A DNA stretch of 64,000 nucleotides, taken from Pantoea agglomerans NBRC 102470 (GTDB taxonomy: Bacteria; Pseudomonadota; Gammaproteobacteria; Enterobacterales; Enterobacteriaceae). Where the stretch lies: NCBI RefSeq assembly GCF_001598475.1, contig NZ_BCZA01000006.1, positions 434,001 to 498,000 on the forward strand, read 5' to 3'. Below the pieces are notes generated by a model that was given only the letters and a program-made list of their open reading frames with translations, had not been told where the DNA came from and made no database searches. Position numbers and translations under genes: made by a program. Below, piece after piece: positions 25,258-34,807 of this stretch. The first letter of the stretch is position 1; every line of letters starts with the position of its first letter.

Positions 25258-26169
25258 ATGATCAATATGCAACGGCTGGGGATCTTTGTCGCAGTTGTCG
25301 AGGCAGGCAGTTTTACAGGTGCAGCTCAGACACTCGGGTTAACTAAAGCCGTTGTGAGTTTCAATATTAAACATCTCGAAGAGGAGCTGGGTGTCTCGCT
25401 CCTTATCAGGAGCACCAGACGCGTTTCAGCCACGGATACGGGTGAAAGATTTTATCATCGTTGCCTTCAGCTTCTTCAGGATGCGGAAAGCGTATTAGAG
25501 GATGTGAGAAGTGATCACGCTGGATTAAGCGGGACACTCCGGATCACAACCACTCTGGAATATGGCGCTCGTGTGATCGTCCCTGCCCTGGCTGACTTTG
25601 CAGCCCAACACCCGCAGTTATGCATACATCACGTCTCTTCATCAAAAAATGACGACCTGATTGCCGGCCGCTTCGATGTGGCGATACGACTTGGGCATCT
25701 TGCCGATTCCAGTCATCACGCCCGCCTTATCGATCAGTTTGATATCCTGGCGGTCGCTGCACCTTGTTATCTCAACAGCCTGAATGAAGCGTCTATCCGG
25801 GATCTTTCACATCTCGCGTCAGCAAAATGGATTGCGCATAGCCGTTTATCGACGCCACTCAGCTGGCAGGTGATCACGCCCGAAGGCGAGTCTGTGCTGA
25901 TGAGCGCATTTCAGCCTGCCATGATCACGGCTGATAGTGCCTCTTCTTTACTCACTTTTGCTTTAGCCGGTGCTGGCGTGGCGATTCTGCCCGCCTGGCT
26001 GGTACAGGATGAGATTGAAAAAGGTGGATTAGTACGGCTACTGCCCGATCATCAATTCCCCCGTCAGGGAATTTACGCGCTCTACCCTAATACTCGTCAT
26101 GTGCCAGAAAAAGTACGCGCGTTTATAGATTTCCTGCATGAACGTTTGGCGCACTCCAGCAGAAAATAG
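25258..26169 (+). CDS. LysR-family transcriptional regulator
   Basis: A 303-residue regulator. The N-terminal helix-turn-helix (about 1-60: MQRLGIFVAVVEAGSFTGAA, LGLTKAVVSFNIKHLEEELG, RSTRR) is followed by a two-lobed effector domain. ATG 25258 is chosen because GGAG precedes it at a good distance; the earlier TTG frame lies over the operator. It is divergent from the DHA2 pump and probably senses a pump substrate. It groups by pattern with the AaeR/GcvA-like regulators that carry the VSFNIKHLEEELG recognition helix. Confidence 0.85.
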   Translation: MINMQRLGIFVAVVEAGSFTGAAQTLGLTKAVVSFNIKHLEEELGVSLLIRSTRRVSATDTGERFYHRCLQLLQDAESVLEDVRSDHAGLSGTLRITTTLEYGARVIVPALADFAAQHPQLCIHHVSSSKNDDLIAGRFDVAIRLGHLADSSHHARLIDQFDILAVAAPCYLNSLNEASIRDLSHLASAKWIAHSRLSTPLSWQVITPEGESVLMSAFQPAMITADSASSLLTFALAGAGVAILPAWLVQDEIEKGGLVRLLPDHQFPRQGIYALYPNTRHVPEKVRAFIDFLHERLAHSSRK

Positions 26170-26621
26170 GCGTATCCATCACATTATTCTGATGGGCTAA
26201 GCGTTAATTTATCTCAACTGATTTAAATCCCATAAACTTTATTTTATGCAGGGCGGGAAGGTAAATATTTACTGTCTGGCTAATGACAATTCAGTTTAAC
26301 GCAGGCGCATTACTTAATTCCCTGTCATGATAAATCACTGCTGCGCGATAATCTAAAAACTGGCGCTGGGGCTTGTCTTGTTATCCCATCCCCAGCGCCT
26401 GCGGCTTCAGGTCCGGACCTGCGCCACACCCTGGTATGGCTCAGTCATTTGATGCACACTATTAAGTAAAAATTAACGCCGTATAAATAATTCGCACAGT
26501 ATCTTAATAAAATAAGATTTTAATCTGGATGATTGCGGTTTATTCGCTGGCAGGAAAACAGGTCGCATGTTATTAAATTTGAATGTCGCGCTTAAATTCA
26601 TTTGCATCCGGGAATTAAAAC
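26170..26621. other. Intergenic region with long hairpin and perfect palindrome
   Basis: A 450-base gap before the amino-acid binding protein. It contains a perfect 10-bp stem GGCGCTGGGG/CCCCAGCGCC (26362-26399, 18-base loop, no T-run) and nine bases later a perfect 14-base palindrome CAGGTCCGGACCTG (26408-26421). The rest is AT-rich promoter-like sequence. No gene was found. Confidence 0.5.
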
Positions 26622-27392
26622 ATGAAAAAGAGCTTATCCCTCGCATTACTGTTTTCGCTCACAACAGTTAGTCACGCGGCACTGGCGCAGCAGACCCTGC
26701 GCTTTGGCGTTGACCCTACGTTCCCGCCGTTTGAATTCAAGGCGGCTGATGGATCATTGCAGGGCTTTGATGTTGATCTGGGCAATGCCATCTGCGCTCA
26801 GGCAAAGGTGAAGTGCCAGTGGGTGCAAATGGGTTTTGATAGCAGCATCCCTGCCCTTCAGGCGAAGAAATTTGATGCCATCCTGTCAGCGATGTCGATG
26901 ACCGATAAGCGTCGTCAGCAGGTGGCTTTCAGCGATATGTTGTACAACACGCCCAGTGCTTTACTGGCACCGGCTGCCAGCACGCTGACGACCGATGTTG
27001 CCTCATTGCGCGGTAAGACGATCGGTGTGGCACAGGGCACCATCCAGGAAACCTATGCCAAAACCAAATGGGAGCCGGAGGGCGTTAAAGTCATCTCCTA
27101 TCCTAACCAGATGGAAGTTTATCCGGATCTGGTCGCCGGGCGTCTTGATGGCAGCCTGGCCAATGCGGTCTCTGCTGAACAGGGATTCCTGACCTCAGCC
27201 GAAGGCAAGCCATACGCCATCAAAGGGACCCTGGTGGATAAAGTGATTTTTGGTGATGGCGTGGGTATCGCGCTACGCAAAGGAGATGAGGCAAACCTGA
27301 AGATGATTAACGCGGCACTGGCGGAGATGCATAAAAACGGGACTTATGACCAGCTCACCAAAAAATATTTTAAATTCAGTGTTTATCCCTGA
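26622..27392 (+). CDS. Polar amino-acid ABC transporter binding protein
   Basis: A 256-residue periplasmic binding protein of the lysine/arginine/ornithine (ArtJ/HisJ) type. The signal peptide is about residues 1-22 (cleavage near ALA-Q), then LRFGVDPTFPPFEFKAADGS, the family signature, and FDVDLGNAICAQ. ISAMSMTDKRRQ-type wording (LSAMSMTDKRRQQVAFSD) marks the ligand cleft. No permease or ATPase gene is adjacent, so it must share a transporter encoded elsewhere. The following peptidase gene starts 28 bases after its stop, suggesting co-expression for peptide or amino-acid scavenging. Confidence 0.85.
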   Translation: MKKSLSLALLFSLTTVSHAALAQQTLRFGVDPTFPPFEFKAADGSLQGFDVDLGNAICAQAKVKCQWVQMGFDSSIPALQAKKFDAILSAMSMTDKRRQQVAFSDMLYNTPSALLAPAASTLTTDVASLRGKTIGVAQGTIQETYAKTKWEPEGVKVISYPNQMEVYPDLVAGRLDGSLANAVSAEQGFLTSAEGKPYAIKGTLVDKVIFGDGVGIALRKGDEANLKMINAALAEMHKNGTYDQLTKKYFKFSVYP

Positions 27393-27420
27393 TCCGCACA
27401 ACGTGAAGAATCGCAGGAAT

Positions 27421-28503
27421 ATGAAGACTATGGCATTGCCCGAATACCACGTTCAGCGCGCGCGGTTTATGGCAGCGGCGCAGAGCAAAGGTGCTGAGAC
27501 GACCTCGTATCCGCATCCTCTGCCTGGTCCTCTGGGAGAAGCCCTGTATACAGACGTGGCACGGATAGGACCGGCCAGCGCATCACGTCTGATGCTGGTC
27601 GTTTCCGGCACTCACGGCGTTGAAGGCTATTATGGTTCCGATTGTCAGATAGCCTTGCTCGAGACGCTGGATGAAAAAGCATTGCCCGCTGATACCGCCC
27701 TGTTGCTGATTCATCTGCTCAATCCATGGGGCGCGGCGCATTTACGGCGCGTGAACGAAGACAATATCGACCTGAATCGTAACTTTATCGATTTCAGTCA
27801 GCCACCTCCTGCTAACCCGGATTATGCACAGTGGCACGGTATTTATCATGGCGACCGTGCAAGCGCCGATCGGCAACTGGCCGACGCACTCGAGGGCGCA
27901 GGCTGGCAGGCGGTTAAACGTGTCACAGAAGCCGGACAGTATAGTTTTGCTGACGGCTTTTTTTTCGGCGGTGAGAAGCCCTGCTGGTCACACCTTACGA
28001 TGGCGGCGATCGTTGACCAGCATCTCTCTGTAGCGAAAACCATCATCAGCTTTGACCTTCATACCGGGGCTGGCGCATGGGGGCATCCGATGCTGCTCTC
28101 TATTGCGGAGCAGCGTTATCCGGCGCATGACTGGGGCAAAGTCATTTACGGTGAGTGGCTGACCTTATTGTTTACTGGTGCCGGACGTGACAGTGTAACT
28201 GGAATTACAGCAACGGCAACCGGCTATCTGTCGCACTATCTGCTGACGTCGCTGGCTGACACCCGGATTTTGCCTCTGGTGGTGGAATGCGGGACTTACG
28301 AGGGTCAGGATATGCATCAGCGGGTGCGTGAAGATCACTGGCTGCACCTCTATGGCGATCCTGCCAGTGCGGGCGGCCATGTGATAAAGCAGCAACTGGT
28401 CGAGGGGTTCTGGCCAGAAGATGCGGACTGGCGTGCATTGGTGGCTTTCCGCACGCAGCAAATCTTTCTGCGCGGCTGGCGTGCCCTTGCAGACACGCCA
28501 TGA
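27421..28503 (+). CDS. DUF2817 zinc carboxypeptidase-like protein (M14 fold)
   Basis: A 360-residue protein of DUF2817, related to M14 zinc peptidases. Zinc ligands appear as H and E in SGTHGVEGYYG and as H in FDLHTGAGAWG; the C-terminal VVECGTYEG likely supplies the catalytic Glu. NEDNIDLNRNFIDF is the conserved substrate-pocket block. No signal peptide is seen from ATG 27421, so it is probably cytosolic. The longer frame from 27346 overlaps the binding-protein gene and was rejected. It may act on a modified or amide-linked amino acid imported through the neighbouring binding protein. Confidence 0.8.
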   Translation: MKTMALPEYHVQRARFMAAAQSKGAETTSYPHPLPGPLGEALYTDVARIGPASASRLMLVVSGTHGVEGYYGSDCQIALLETLDEKALPADTALLLIHLLNPWGAAHLRRVNEDNIDLNRNFIDFSQPPPANPDYAQWHGIYHGDRASADRQLADALEGAGWQAVKRVTEAGQYSFADGFFFGGEKPCWSHLTMAAIVDQHLSVAKTIISFDLHTGAGAWGHPMLLSIAEQRYPAHDWGKVIYGEWLTLLFTGAGRDSVTGITATATGYLSHYLLTSLADTRILPLVVECGTYEGQDMHQRVREDHWLHLYGDPASAGGHVIKQQLVEGFWPEDADWRALVAFRTQQIFLRGWRALADTP

Positions 28504-28505
28504 TG

Positions 28506-29279
28506 TCATAGTCTGCCGTAAAAGGTCATACGCGCGGTTTCGGACAACGCAATATCCGGCTGCGTATTATAAGCCAGCACGGCCAGCATCCGGGTGACCT
28601 CGCCTTCAGTTGGGGTCACGCGGTGCAGGGAATTACGGCCACGAAACAGCACCAGATCCCCGGCATCTATCTCCAGCGCGTCAACGGTCTGGCGTTCTTC
28701 CAGCACTGTGTCGACACCGGCAAAGTTCATCTCACCGGCATCGGCATCCCGCAGATCTTTCACATACTGAAACACGCCGCCCGCCAGCGGTTTCTGTACC
28801 AGTAAGGTGATCGCAAATGAGGAGTTGTCGAAGTGCCAGCCCAGCTCCTGGCCGTGTGATGCATAGTGCAGGTTGATCGAGGAAAGTGGGTCAGCATAGG
28901 GATAGAGCGCTTTTTCACCCAGCACATCGCACAGGAAATGTTTGAACAGCTCATCATTATAAAGCTGACGCAGCGGCGAGTCGGCAGCGATAACATCATC
29001 AGTGATGCAGCCTTTGGTGCTGATCACATCCCGATTACGCGGATGCTCAGCACTGAAAGCGTCATCAGGTTTCATCAGATAGACATTGTGCTTGCTGCGG
29101 GTGTGATAAGCCTGGTGACGTTGTGCATTGCCCTCTTCGATGATCGCCTCTAAAGCGTGTGGTTTTAAAAACTGACGCAGTACCAGCGCGCCGGACTGGT
29201 TTAACTGCTCACGACAACGTTGACGCCAGCCATGATCGGCCAGTGGATGAAGATCGAGACGGACAAGGGAACCAGACAT
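28506..29279 (-). CDS. 2-oxoglutarate/Fe(II)-dependent oxygenase, free-amino-acid hydroxylase type
   Basis: A 257-residue cupin-fold oxygenase. The iron triad appears as HxD in LGWHFDNSSFAITLL (about residue 155) and a distal His in GRNSLHRVTP (about 222), with Arg in VTRMLAVLAYN for 2-oxoglutarate. The overall pattern resembles the BesD-like group that acts on free amino acids such as lysine. Halogenases of that group replace the Asp by Gly; here Asp is present, so hydroxylation is expected. It is convergent with the peptidase gene (two bases apart) and divergent from a LysR gene. The start is uncertain: ATG 29294 is also possible. Confidence 0.7.
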   Translation of the reverse strand: MSGSLVRLDLHPLADHGWRQRCREQLNQSGALVLRQFLKPHALEAIIEEGNAQRHQAYHTRSKHNVYLMKPDDAFSAEHPRNRDVISTKGCITDDVIAADSPLRQLYNDELFKHFLCDVLGEKALYPYADPLSSINLHYASHGQELGWHFDNSSFAITLLVQKPLAGGVFQYVKDLRDADAGEMNFAGVDTVLEERQTVDALEIDAGDLVLFRGRNSLHRVTPTEGEVTRMLAVLAYNTQPDIALSETARMTFYGRL

Positions 29280-29378
29280 AGCAACAATTCTCATGATGAG
29301 CAGGTGTGATGTTACTCTACCGGTCGCCTGCAACGCTGCGTAACGATAAAAACTTAATGCCCTGATAAGGAAGTGTTA

Positions 29379-30287
29379 ATGCCTGCCCAATTGCCAAGGT
29401 TGCCAAAGATCAGCGTCATACAGTCATTTAAAGTGGCTGCCGAACTGGGCAGCCTGGCAAAAGCGGCCGCTCAACTGGCCTTAACCCCGGCGGCAGTCAG
29501 TCAGCAGATTCGCCAGCTGGAGGAGCAACTCGGCAGCGCCCTGTTTTTACGTACGCAGAGCGGCGTGATGCTGACCGAAACCGGAAAAGAGTATCTGCGC
29601 TATGTTACTGAGGCGTTTGATATTCTGCATCTCGGTCAGCAAAACATCCGCCATGCGGCCAGCGCGCCAAAACTCACGGTTTACACATTGCCGGCGCTGG
29701 CGTCCAAATGGCTGTTGCCCCAGCTGGCGAGCTGGCGCGACCATTGCCCGAATATCGATCTCTCGTTACACGGTACGCATTCTCAGGTCGATTTCACCGC
29801 GATGCCCGCCGATTTTGTGATCTGCTTTGGTGAGGATCGTTACCCGCAGTCAGATAAGCTGAAGTTGTTTCATGATGACGTGCTGCCGGTGGCCAGTCCT
29901 GCTCTGTTACATCGCTTTACGCCGGAAACGATCTTAAGCCAGGCGCCGCTGATCCACCTCGACTGGGGTAATGAAGGCCGTTTTCTGCCGGACTGGCGAA
30001 GCTGGTTTCAGGCTAAAGGCATGGACGAACCTCTGCCGCAGCCCGCGTTCAGCTTTAATCTGACCTCGCTGGCGATTGATGCGGCTGTCGCGGGAGCTGG
30101 TGTGCTGCTGGGGCAGCGACGCCTTATCGCGGCGGAACTGGCACGGGGCGATCTGGTGGTAGTGGATGATCTTTGCCTGCCGCTGAGCAAACCCTATTAC
30201 CTTGTCTGGCCGCAACGCACCCTGAGCCAGCCAGGCAGTGAGGCGATGATCAGCTGGTTAAGCCAACTGGGCGCGAGCTGCGAATAG
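29379..30287 (+). CDS. LysR-family regulator (GcvA-like)
   Basis: A 302-residue LysR regulator with the GcvA-type N-terminus (PRLPKISVIQSFKVAAELGS, LALTPAAVSQQIRQLEEQLG) and a shortish effector domain. The initiation codon is ATG 29379, preceded by AAGGAAG. It is divergent from the 2-oxoglutarate oxygenase gene with a 99-base gap, so it is the probable regulator of amino-acid hydroxylation. Effector likely an amino acid. Its 3' end is convergent with the guanidine carboxylase gene. Confidence 0.85.
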   Translation: MPAQLPRLPKISVIQSFKVAAELGSLAKAAAQLALTPAAVSQQIRQLEEQLGSALFLRTQSGVMLTETGKEYLRYVTEAFDILHLGQQNIRHAASAPKLTVYTLPALASKWLLPQLASWRDHCPNIDLSLHGTHSQVDFTAMPADFVICFGEDRYPQSDKLKLFHDDVLPVASPALLHRFTPETILSQAPLIHLDWGNEGRFLPDWRSWFQAKGMDEPLPQPAFSFNLTSLAIDAAVAGAGVLLGQRRLIAAELARGDLVVVDDLCLPLSKPYYLVWPQRTLSQPGSEAMISWLSQLGASCE

Positions 30288-30385
30288 CCCTTCGCCGCGA
30301 TCGGACTCGCCTGCGTCCGCCAGTCTGGAACCATCAGCGGGCACAGGGTCAGATTATCACTGCGCCACCAGGCGATCAGGTGTCA

Positions 30386-33300
30386 TCATCCCTCCGCATT
30401 ATCCTCAACAATCACCGCCACGCGTTGCCCTGCACGTACAGCGCTGCCTGGCTGCACGCTGACCTGCTGAACAATGCCGTCGCACGGCGCCAGAAGCGGG
30501 ATCTCCATCTTCATCGACTCCAGCACCACCAGTGTATCCCCTTCCTTCACCCGGCTGCCCGCCGTCGCCTGCACCTGCCATAAATTGCCGGAAACCGGGC
30601 TTTCAACCCCCTGCTCGCCTGGCTGCAGCGGCGCGTCGCCGCCTTCATCGGCCACACTTTCCTGACTGTCAAAATGGGCCTGTCCGCTGGCGATCCAGCG
30701 GTCACGTTCCGCATGGAACGCGGCTTGCTGGTGATGGCGAAACAGACCGATGCTCTGCGCTTCACGGGCGAGGAAATCCTGATATTCCGCCAGCCGCAGC
30801 GTGCTGTGCTCAATGCGCAGCGGATAGCGACCGAGGGGAAAATCGCGGCGAATCTGCAACAGCTCACTGGCTGAAACCGGATAAAAACGGATCTGATCGA
30901 AAAAGCGCAGCAGCCAGGGTTTACCGCCAAAATCAGCGACTTCATGATACCGGTTCCACATCTGCAGCGTGCGGCCGACAAACTGATAGCCGCCTGGCCC
31001 CTCCATGCCATACACACACAGATAGGCACCGCCGATGCCAACCGAGTTTTCCGCCGTCCAGGTGCGGGCCGGATTATATTTTGTCGTCACCAGCCGATGA
31101 CGGGGATCCAGCGGCGTGGCGACCGGCGCGCCGAGGTAGACATCGCCCAGCCCCATCACCAGATAGCTGGCTTCAAAGACCGTGTTCCAGACAGCCTGCT
31201 CATCCGGCAGATCGTTTATACGGCGGATAAATTCCAGATTACTCGGGCACCACGGCGCATCCTGCCGCACGGTGGTCATATATTTTTCGATGGCCTTCTG
31301 ACAGGCCGGATCGTCCCAGGAGAGCGGCAGATGCACCACGCGTGTGGGAACCTGAAGGTCATCACTCATGCAGACCCTCTCCCACTCACCGCGCACCCAC
31401 ATCAGCAGCACGTCGGGCGTCAGCGTCTCCGGCTGAAAGTGGATTTGCAGCGAGCGGATCCCCGGCGTGATATCAATAATACCGTTGCGGGATTGCGCTT
31501 CCAGCGCCTGCATCAACGCATGAATGCGAAAACGTAACACCAGATCCAGTTCCGGCTCGCCAGCCTCCAGCAGCAGATGCGTATCACCAGAGAGGCGCGC
31601 CACCAGGCGTTTATCCGCTGCGCCGCAGGTCATCACGATGGGCGAAATCAGCGGTGCAGGCTGCCAGTCTGTTTCCTGTGGCTGGAGCGTGGTCAGCTCG
31701 GCGCGTCGGCCCTCTGCCAGTCGGCGGGCGGTAGGAATATCCACCGCGACAAACTGCACTTTGTCACCGGCTTTGAGCTGTCCCAGTTGCCAGAGATCCG
31801 CCTCGATTACCGTCACCGGGCAGACGAACCCGCCAAGGCTCGGGCCATCCGGCCCCAGAATCACCGGCATATCACCGGTAAAATCGACCGCGCCGATCGC
31901 GTAAGGGTTGTCATGAATGTTCGAGGGGTGCAGCCCTGCTTCACCGCCGCTGTCGCGGGTCCAGATTGGCTTTGGCCCGATCAGACGAACGCCGGTGCGG
32001 CTGGAGTTAAAATGCACTTCCCATGCTGTGGTAAAAAACGTCTCGATATACTCCGGCGCAAAAAACTCAGGCGCACCGTGCGGACCATAAATGACGCGCA
32101 GCGTGCGCACCGTAGCAAGCTCTGTGTGCAGTCCGACGGGCAGTTCCGTTCCGGTTGCGCTCGCAGAACGCGGAGCGAGATGCAGCACGTCACCGCTACG
32201 CAGTGCCCGTCCGGCATGTCCGCCAAACTGACCAAGGGTGAACGTGCTTTTGCTGCCTAAATAGTCCGGCACCTGAATACCGCCGCTCAGACAGAGATAA
32301 CTTCTGACGCCCGCGCCACTTATCGCGCCCAGCTTCAGCGTTGTCCCGGCCGGAATGGTAAATACAGAATTCATTGACTGTCCGACGCCATCCAGTGTGA
32401 CAGTGAGCGGCGCGCCAGAGATCACCGCCTGAATCTCAGTGTTGAATTTCAGGGTGGGTCCATTCAGGGTGATTTCCAGCGCGGCGTCACCCTCCTCATT
32501 GCCCAGCAGACGGTTGCCCAGACGCAGTGCGCGATCGTCCATCGGCCCCGATGGCGGCACGCCTACCGCCCAGTATCCCAGACGTCCGGGATAGTCCTGA
32601 ACGCTGGTCTGGGTTCCGGCACTCACCACTTCAACCGTTGCCGCCTGATAGGCGAGCTGCTCCAGGCAGCGGGTCCAGGGTTCGCCAGCCGTAAAGGGCG
32701 AGAAGGCCAGAATCTGCAACAGATAGAGGCGATTGGTTTCTACGCCATATAAACGTGTCTCCGCCAGCGCCTGTGCCAGGGTGGCGATGGCTTCCTCGCG
32801 AGTGGGGCGCCAGGTGATAACTTTTGCCAGCATCGGGTCGAAGAATGGCGGGACTTCGCACCCCGCTTCCACCCAGCGGTCAATACGCAGGGTTTTACCG
32901 TCGGCTGCCGGAAAGAGGACCTGGGTTAACAGCCCTGGCGAAGGCTGGAACTGACGCCCCGGATCTTCCGCATAAATTCGCGCCTGCACGGCATGGCCCT
33001 GAGGATTCAGCGCGGCGGCTAACGAGGGAAGCGGAGGAAGATCGCCTGCTGCCAGCTCAATCATCCACTGCACCAGGTCAACGCCCCACACCTGCTCCGT
33101 GACGCCATGTTCAACCTGCAGCCGGGTATTCACTTCAAGAAAATAGAACTGCTGCGCCCCGCTGTCATAGACAAACTCAACCGTTCCGGCGCTGCGATAG
33201 TTCACCGCTTTTCCCAGCGCGATAGCCGCCGCGCATAAAGCCTCCGCCATACCTGCTGGCAGATTCGGCGCTGGCGTCTCTTCGATCACTTTCTGGTTAC

Positions 33301-33997
33301 GCCGCTGTACCGAGCAGTCGCGTACGCCCAGCGCGATTACCTCGCCCTTGCCGTCACCGAAAATCTGCACTTCAAGATGACGGGCGCGTTCGATATATTT
33401 TTCGAGAAATACCCCGGCATCGCTGAAGTTGTTCTGGCCGAGGCGCTGGACCGTTTCAAACGCCTCTGACAGCGCATTCGCATCACGACAGACGCGCATA
33501 CCGATGCCACCACCGCCCGCGGTGCTTTTGAGCATTACCGGATAGCCGACCCTCTCTGCGGCGCGGCGGGCTTCACTGATATCTGCCAGCAGTTCACTGC
33601 CTTCCAGCAACGGCACCCCTTCGGCTTCCGCCAGCGCGCGGGCCGTGTGTTTCAGGCCAAAAGTCCGCAACTGCTGCGGTGTGGGGCCGACAAAAATCAG
33701 ACCGGCAGCCTCGCACGCCTCAGCAAAGGCGGCGTTTTCCGAAAGGAAACCGTAGCCAGGATGAATCGCTTTCGCCCCGCTCTGCTGCGCGGCGGCGATG
33801 ATCTTTTCCGTCACCAGATAGGTTTGTGCAGCCGGGCCTTCGCCAAGGCTTAGCGCCACATCCGCCTCGCGGATATGTAAACTGCTCAGATCGGCTTCGG
33901 AGTAAACGGCGACCCCTTTCACCTGCATGGCACGCAGCGTGCGCAGGATGCGACAGGCGATAGCACCGCGATTAGCAATCAGTAAGGTATCAAACAT
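30386..33997 (-). CDS. Urea/guanidine carboxylase (biotin-dependent)
   Basis: A 1203-residue biotin enzyme with the urea carboxylase layout. The N-terminal biotin carboxylase (about 1-445) has MFDTLLIANRGAIACRILRT, the ATP loop STAGGGGIGM and FLEVNTRLQVEHGVTE. Next come KipA-like and KipI-like carboxyltransferase parts (about 455-1060), then a C-terminal biotinyl domain with the Lys in VVLESMKMEIP. In clusters under a guanidine-I riboswitch with DUF1989 partners, this enzyme carboxylates guanidine to carboxyguanidine, ATP-dependently. It is the last gene of the operon. The usual allophanate hydrolase gene is absent downstream, where a LysR gene is convergent. Confidence 0.9.
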   Translation of the reverse strand: MFDTLLIANRGAIACRILRTLRAMQVKGVAVYSEADLSSLHIREADVALSLGEGPAAQTYLVTEKIIAAAQQSGAKAIHPGYGFLSENAAFAEACEAAGLIFVGPTPQQLRTFGLKHTARALAEAEGVPLLEGSELLADISEARRAAERVGYPVMLKSTAGGGGIGMRVCRDANALSEAFETVQRLGQNNFSDAGVFLEKYIERARHLEVQIFGDGKGEVIALGVRDCSVQRRNQKVIEETPAPNLPAGMAEALCAAAIALGKAVNYRSAGTVEFVYDSGAQQFYFLEVNTRLQVEHGVTEQVWGVDLVQWMIELAAGDLPPLPSLAAALNPQGHAVQARIYAEDPGRQFQPSPGLLTQVLFPAADGKTLRIDRWVEAGCEVPPFFDPMLAKVITWRPTREEAIATLAQALAETRLYGVETNRLYLLQILAFSPFTAGEPWTRCLEQLAYQAATVEVVSAGTQTSVQDYPGRLGYWAVGVPPSGPMDDRALRLGNRLLGNEEGDAALEITLNGPTLKFNTEIQAVISGAPLTVTLDGVGQSMNSVFTIPAGTTLKLGAISGAGVRSYLCLSGGIQVPDYLGSKSTFTLGQFGGHAGRALRSGDVLHLAPRSASATGTELPVGLHTELATVRTLRVIYGPHGAPEFFAPEYIETFFTTAWEVHFNSSRTGVRLIGPKPIWTRDSGGEAGLHPSNIHDNPYAIGAVDFTGDMPVILGPDGPSLGGFVCPVTVIEADLWQLGQLKAGDKVQFVAVDIPTARRLAEGRRAELTTLQPQETDWQPAPLISPIVMTCGAADKRLVARLSGDTHLLLEAGEPELDLVLRFRIHALMQALEAQSRNGIIDITPGIRSLQIHFQPETLTPDVLLMWVRGEWERVCMSDDLQVPTRVVHLPLSWDDPACQKAIEKYMTTVRQDAPWCPSNLEFIRRINDLPDEQAVWNTVFEASYLVMGLGDVYLGAPVATPLDPRHRLVTTKYNPARTWTAENSVGIGGAYLCVYGMEGPGGYQFVGRTLQMWNRYHEVADFGGKPWLLRFFDQIRFYPVSASELLQIRRDFPLGRYPLRIEHSTLRLAEYQDFLAREAQSIGLFRHHQQAAFHAERDRWIASGQAHFDSQESVADEGGDAPLQPGEQGVESPVSGNLWQVQATAGSRVKEGDTLVVLESMKMEIPLLAPCDGIVQQVSVQPGSAVRAGQRVAVIVEDNAEG

Positions 33998-34161
33998 AAG
34001 CGAACTCTCAGGGATGCGGGTCGTCCCGCAAAATTCGATATTCCCTGGGGCCGTCCCCGGGGCTGACCGGCACGTAACAGGCGTACGCCGGTGGTGTGTT
34101 GAGAGGTCTGACGCAAAAGGCTGAGAAACTCAGTCCCGCTTGTCGCCATGGCAACGCTGAC

Positions 34162-34797
34162 TCAGTTCCACACCAGCACTTCGGCGGGCGTCGGGTTCCA
34201 GCCGTTACAGGGGTTATTCAGCTGCGGGCAGTTGGAGATCAGCACCATCACATTGCATTCGGCTACCAGCTCAACGTATTTGCCGGGTGCCGATAACCCA
34301 TCTTCAAAGGTCAGACCGCCTTCTGGCGTGACCGGAACGTTCATGAAAAAATTGATGTTGGCACCGATATCACGTTTGTGAAGGCGGCCATCGTGCAGGC
34401 AGGCACAGAGAAAGTTATCCCGACAGCTGTGCATGTAGCGCTTATCCTGGGCATAGCGCACGGTGTTGCTCTCCTGCGAGCAGGCTCCGCCCAGGGTATC
34501 GTGACGACCGCAGGTGTCGGCAACGATAGTCAGCAGCGGATTGCCCAGATTCGAATAGAGCACGCTGCCGGTGGTCAGATAGACGTTTCCCTGACGACGC
34601 AGCGTGCGCTGAGGATCGTAGCGTTCCCGCGGGTTATCGCTGTTATAGAACAGGGTATCAATTGCCTGATTCCCTTCGAGGTCGAGCAGGCGCAGCGTCT
34701 GCCCTTTTTTCACTTCGAACAGCCACGGCTCGCCTGCCGGTATCACGTGGCGATAGACGGCATCTTCAGGACGACGATCAGAGTTGATAAGGGTCAT
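34162..34797 (-). CDS. Carboxyguanidine deiminase subunit (DUF1989, urea carboxylase-associated protein)
   Basis: A 211-residue DUF1989 protein. Landmarks are [33 protein letters not shown], the Cys/His-rich [14 protein letters not shown] block, and [14 protein letters not shown]. Such pairs, long called urea carboxylase-associated proteins 1 and 2, form carboxyguanidine deiminase (CgdAB), giving allophanate and ammonia from carboxyguanidine. ATG 34797 has a GGAGG ribosome site; the longer frame from 34857 overlaps the preceding gene. It is ten bases downstream of its paralogue and 164 bases before the carboxylase start. Confidence 0.85.
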   Translation of the reverse strand: MTLINSDRRPEDAVYRHVIPAGEPWLFEVKKGQTLRLLDLEGNQAIDTLFYNSDNPRERYDPQRTLRRQGNVYLTTGSVLYSNLGNPLLTIVADTCGRHDTLGGACSQESNTVRYAQDKRYMHSCRDNFLCACLHDGRLHKRDIGANINFFMNVPVTPEGGLTFEDGLSAPGKYVELVAECNVMVLISNCPQLNNPCNGWNPTPAEVLVWN

Positions 34798-34807
34798 CGC
34801 AGCCTCC

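Noticed and set aside
28506-29279. Amino-acid halogenase (BesD type)
   Set aside because: Halogenases replace the Asp ligand by Gly or Ala; the motif here is HFD, so hydroxylase is the sound call.
30290-30375. Possible start of an allophanate hydrolase after the carboxylase
   Set aside because: The short minus-strand open stretch begins after a stop, lacks amidase motifs and runs into the convergent LysR gene.
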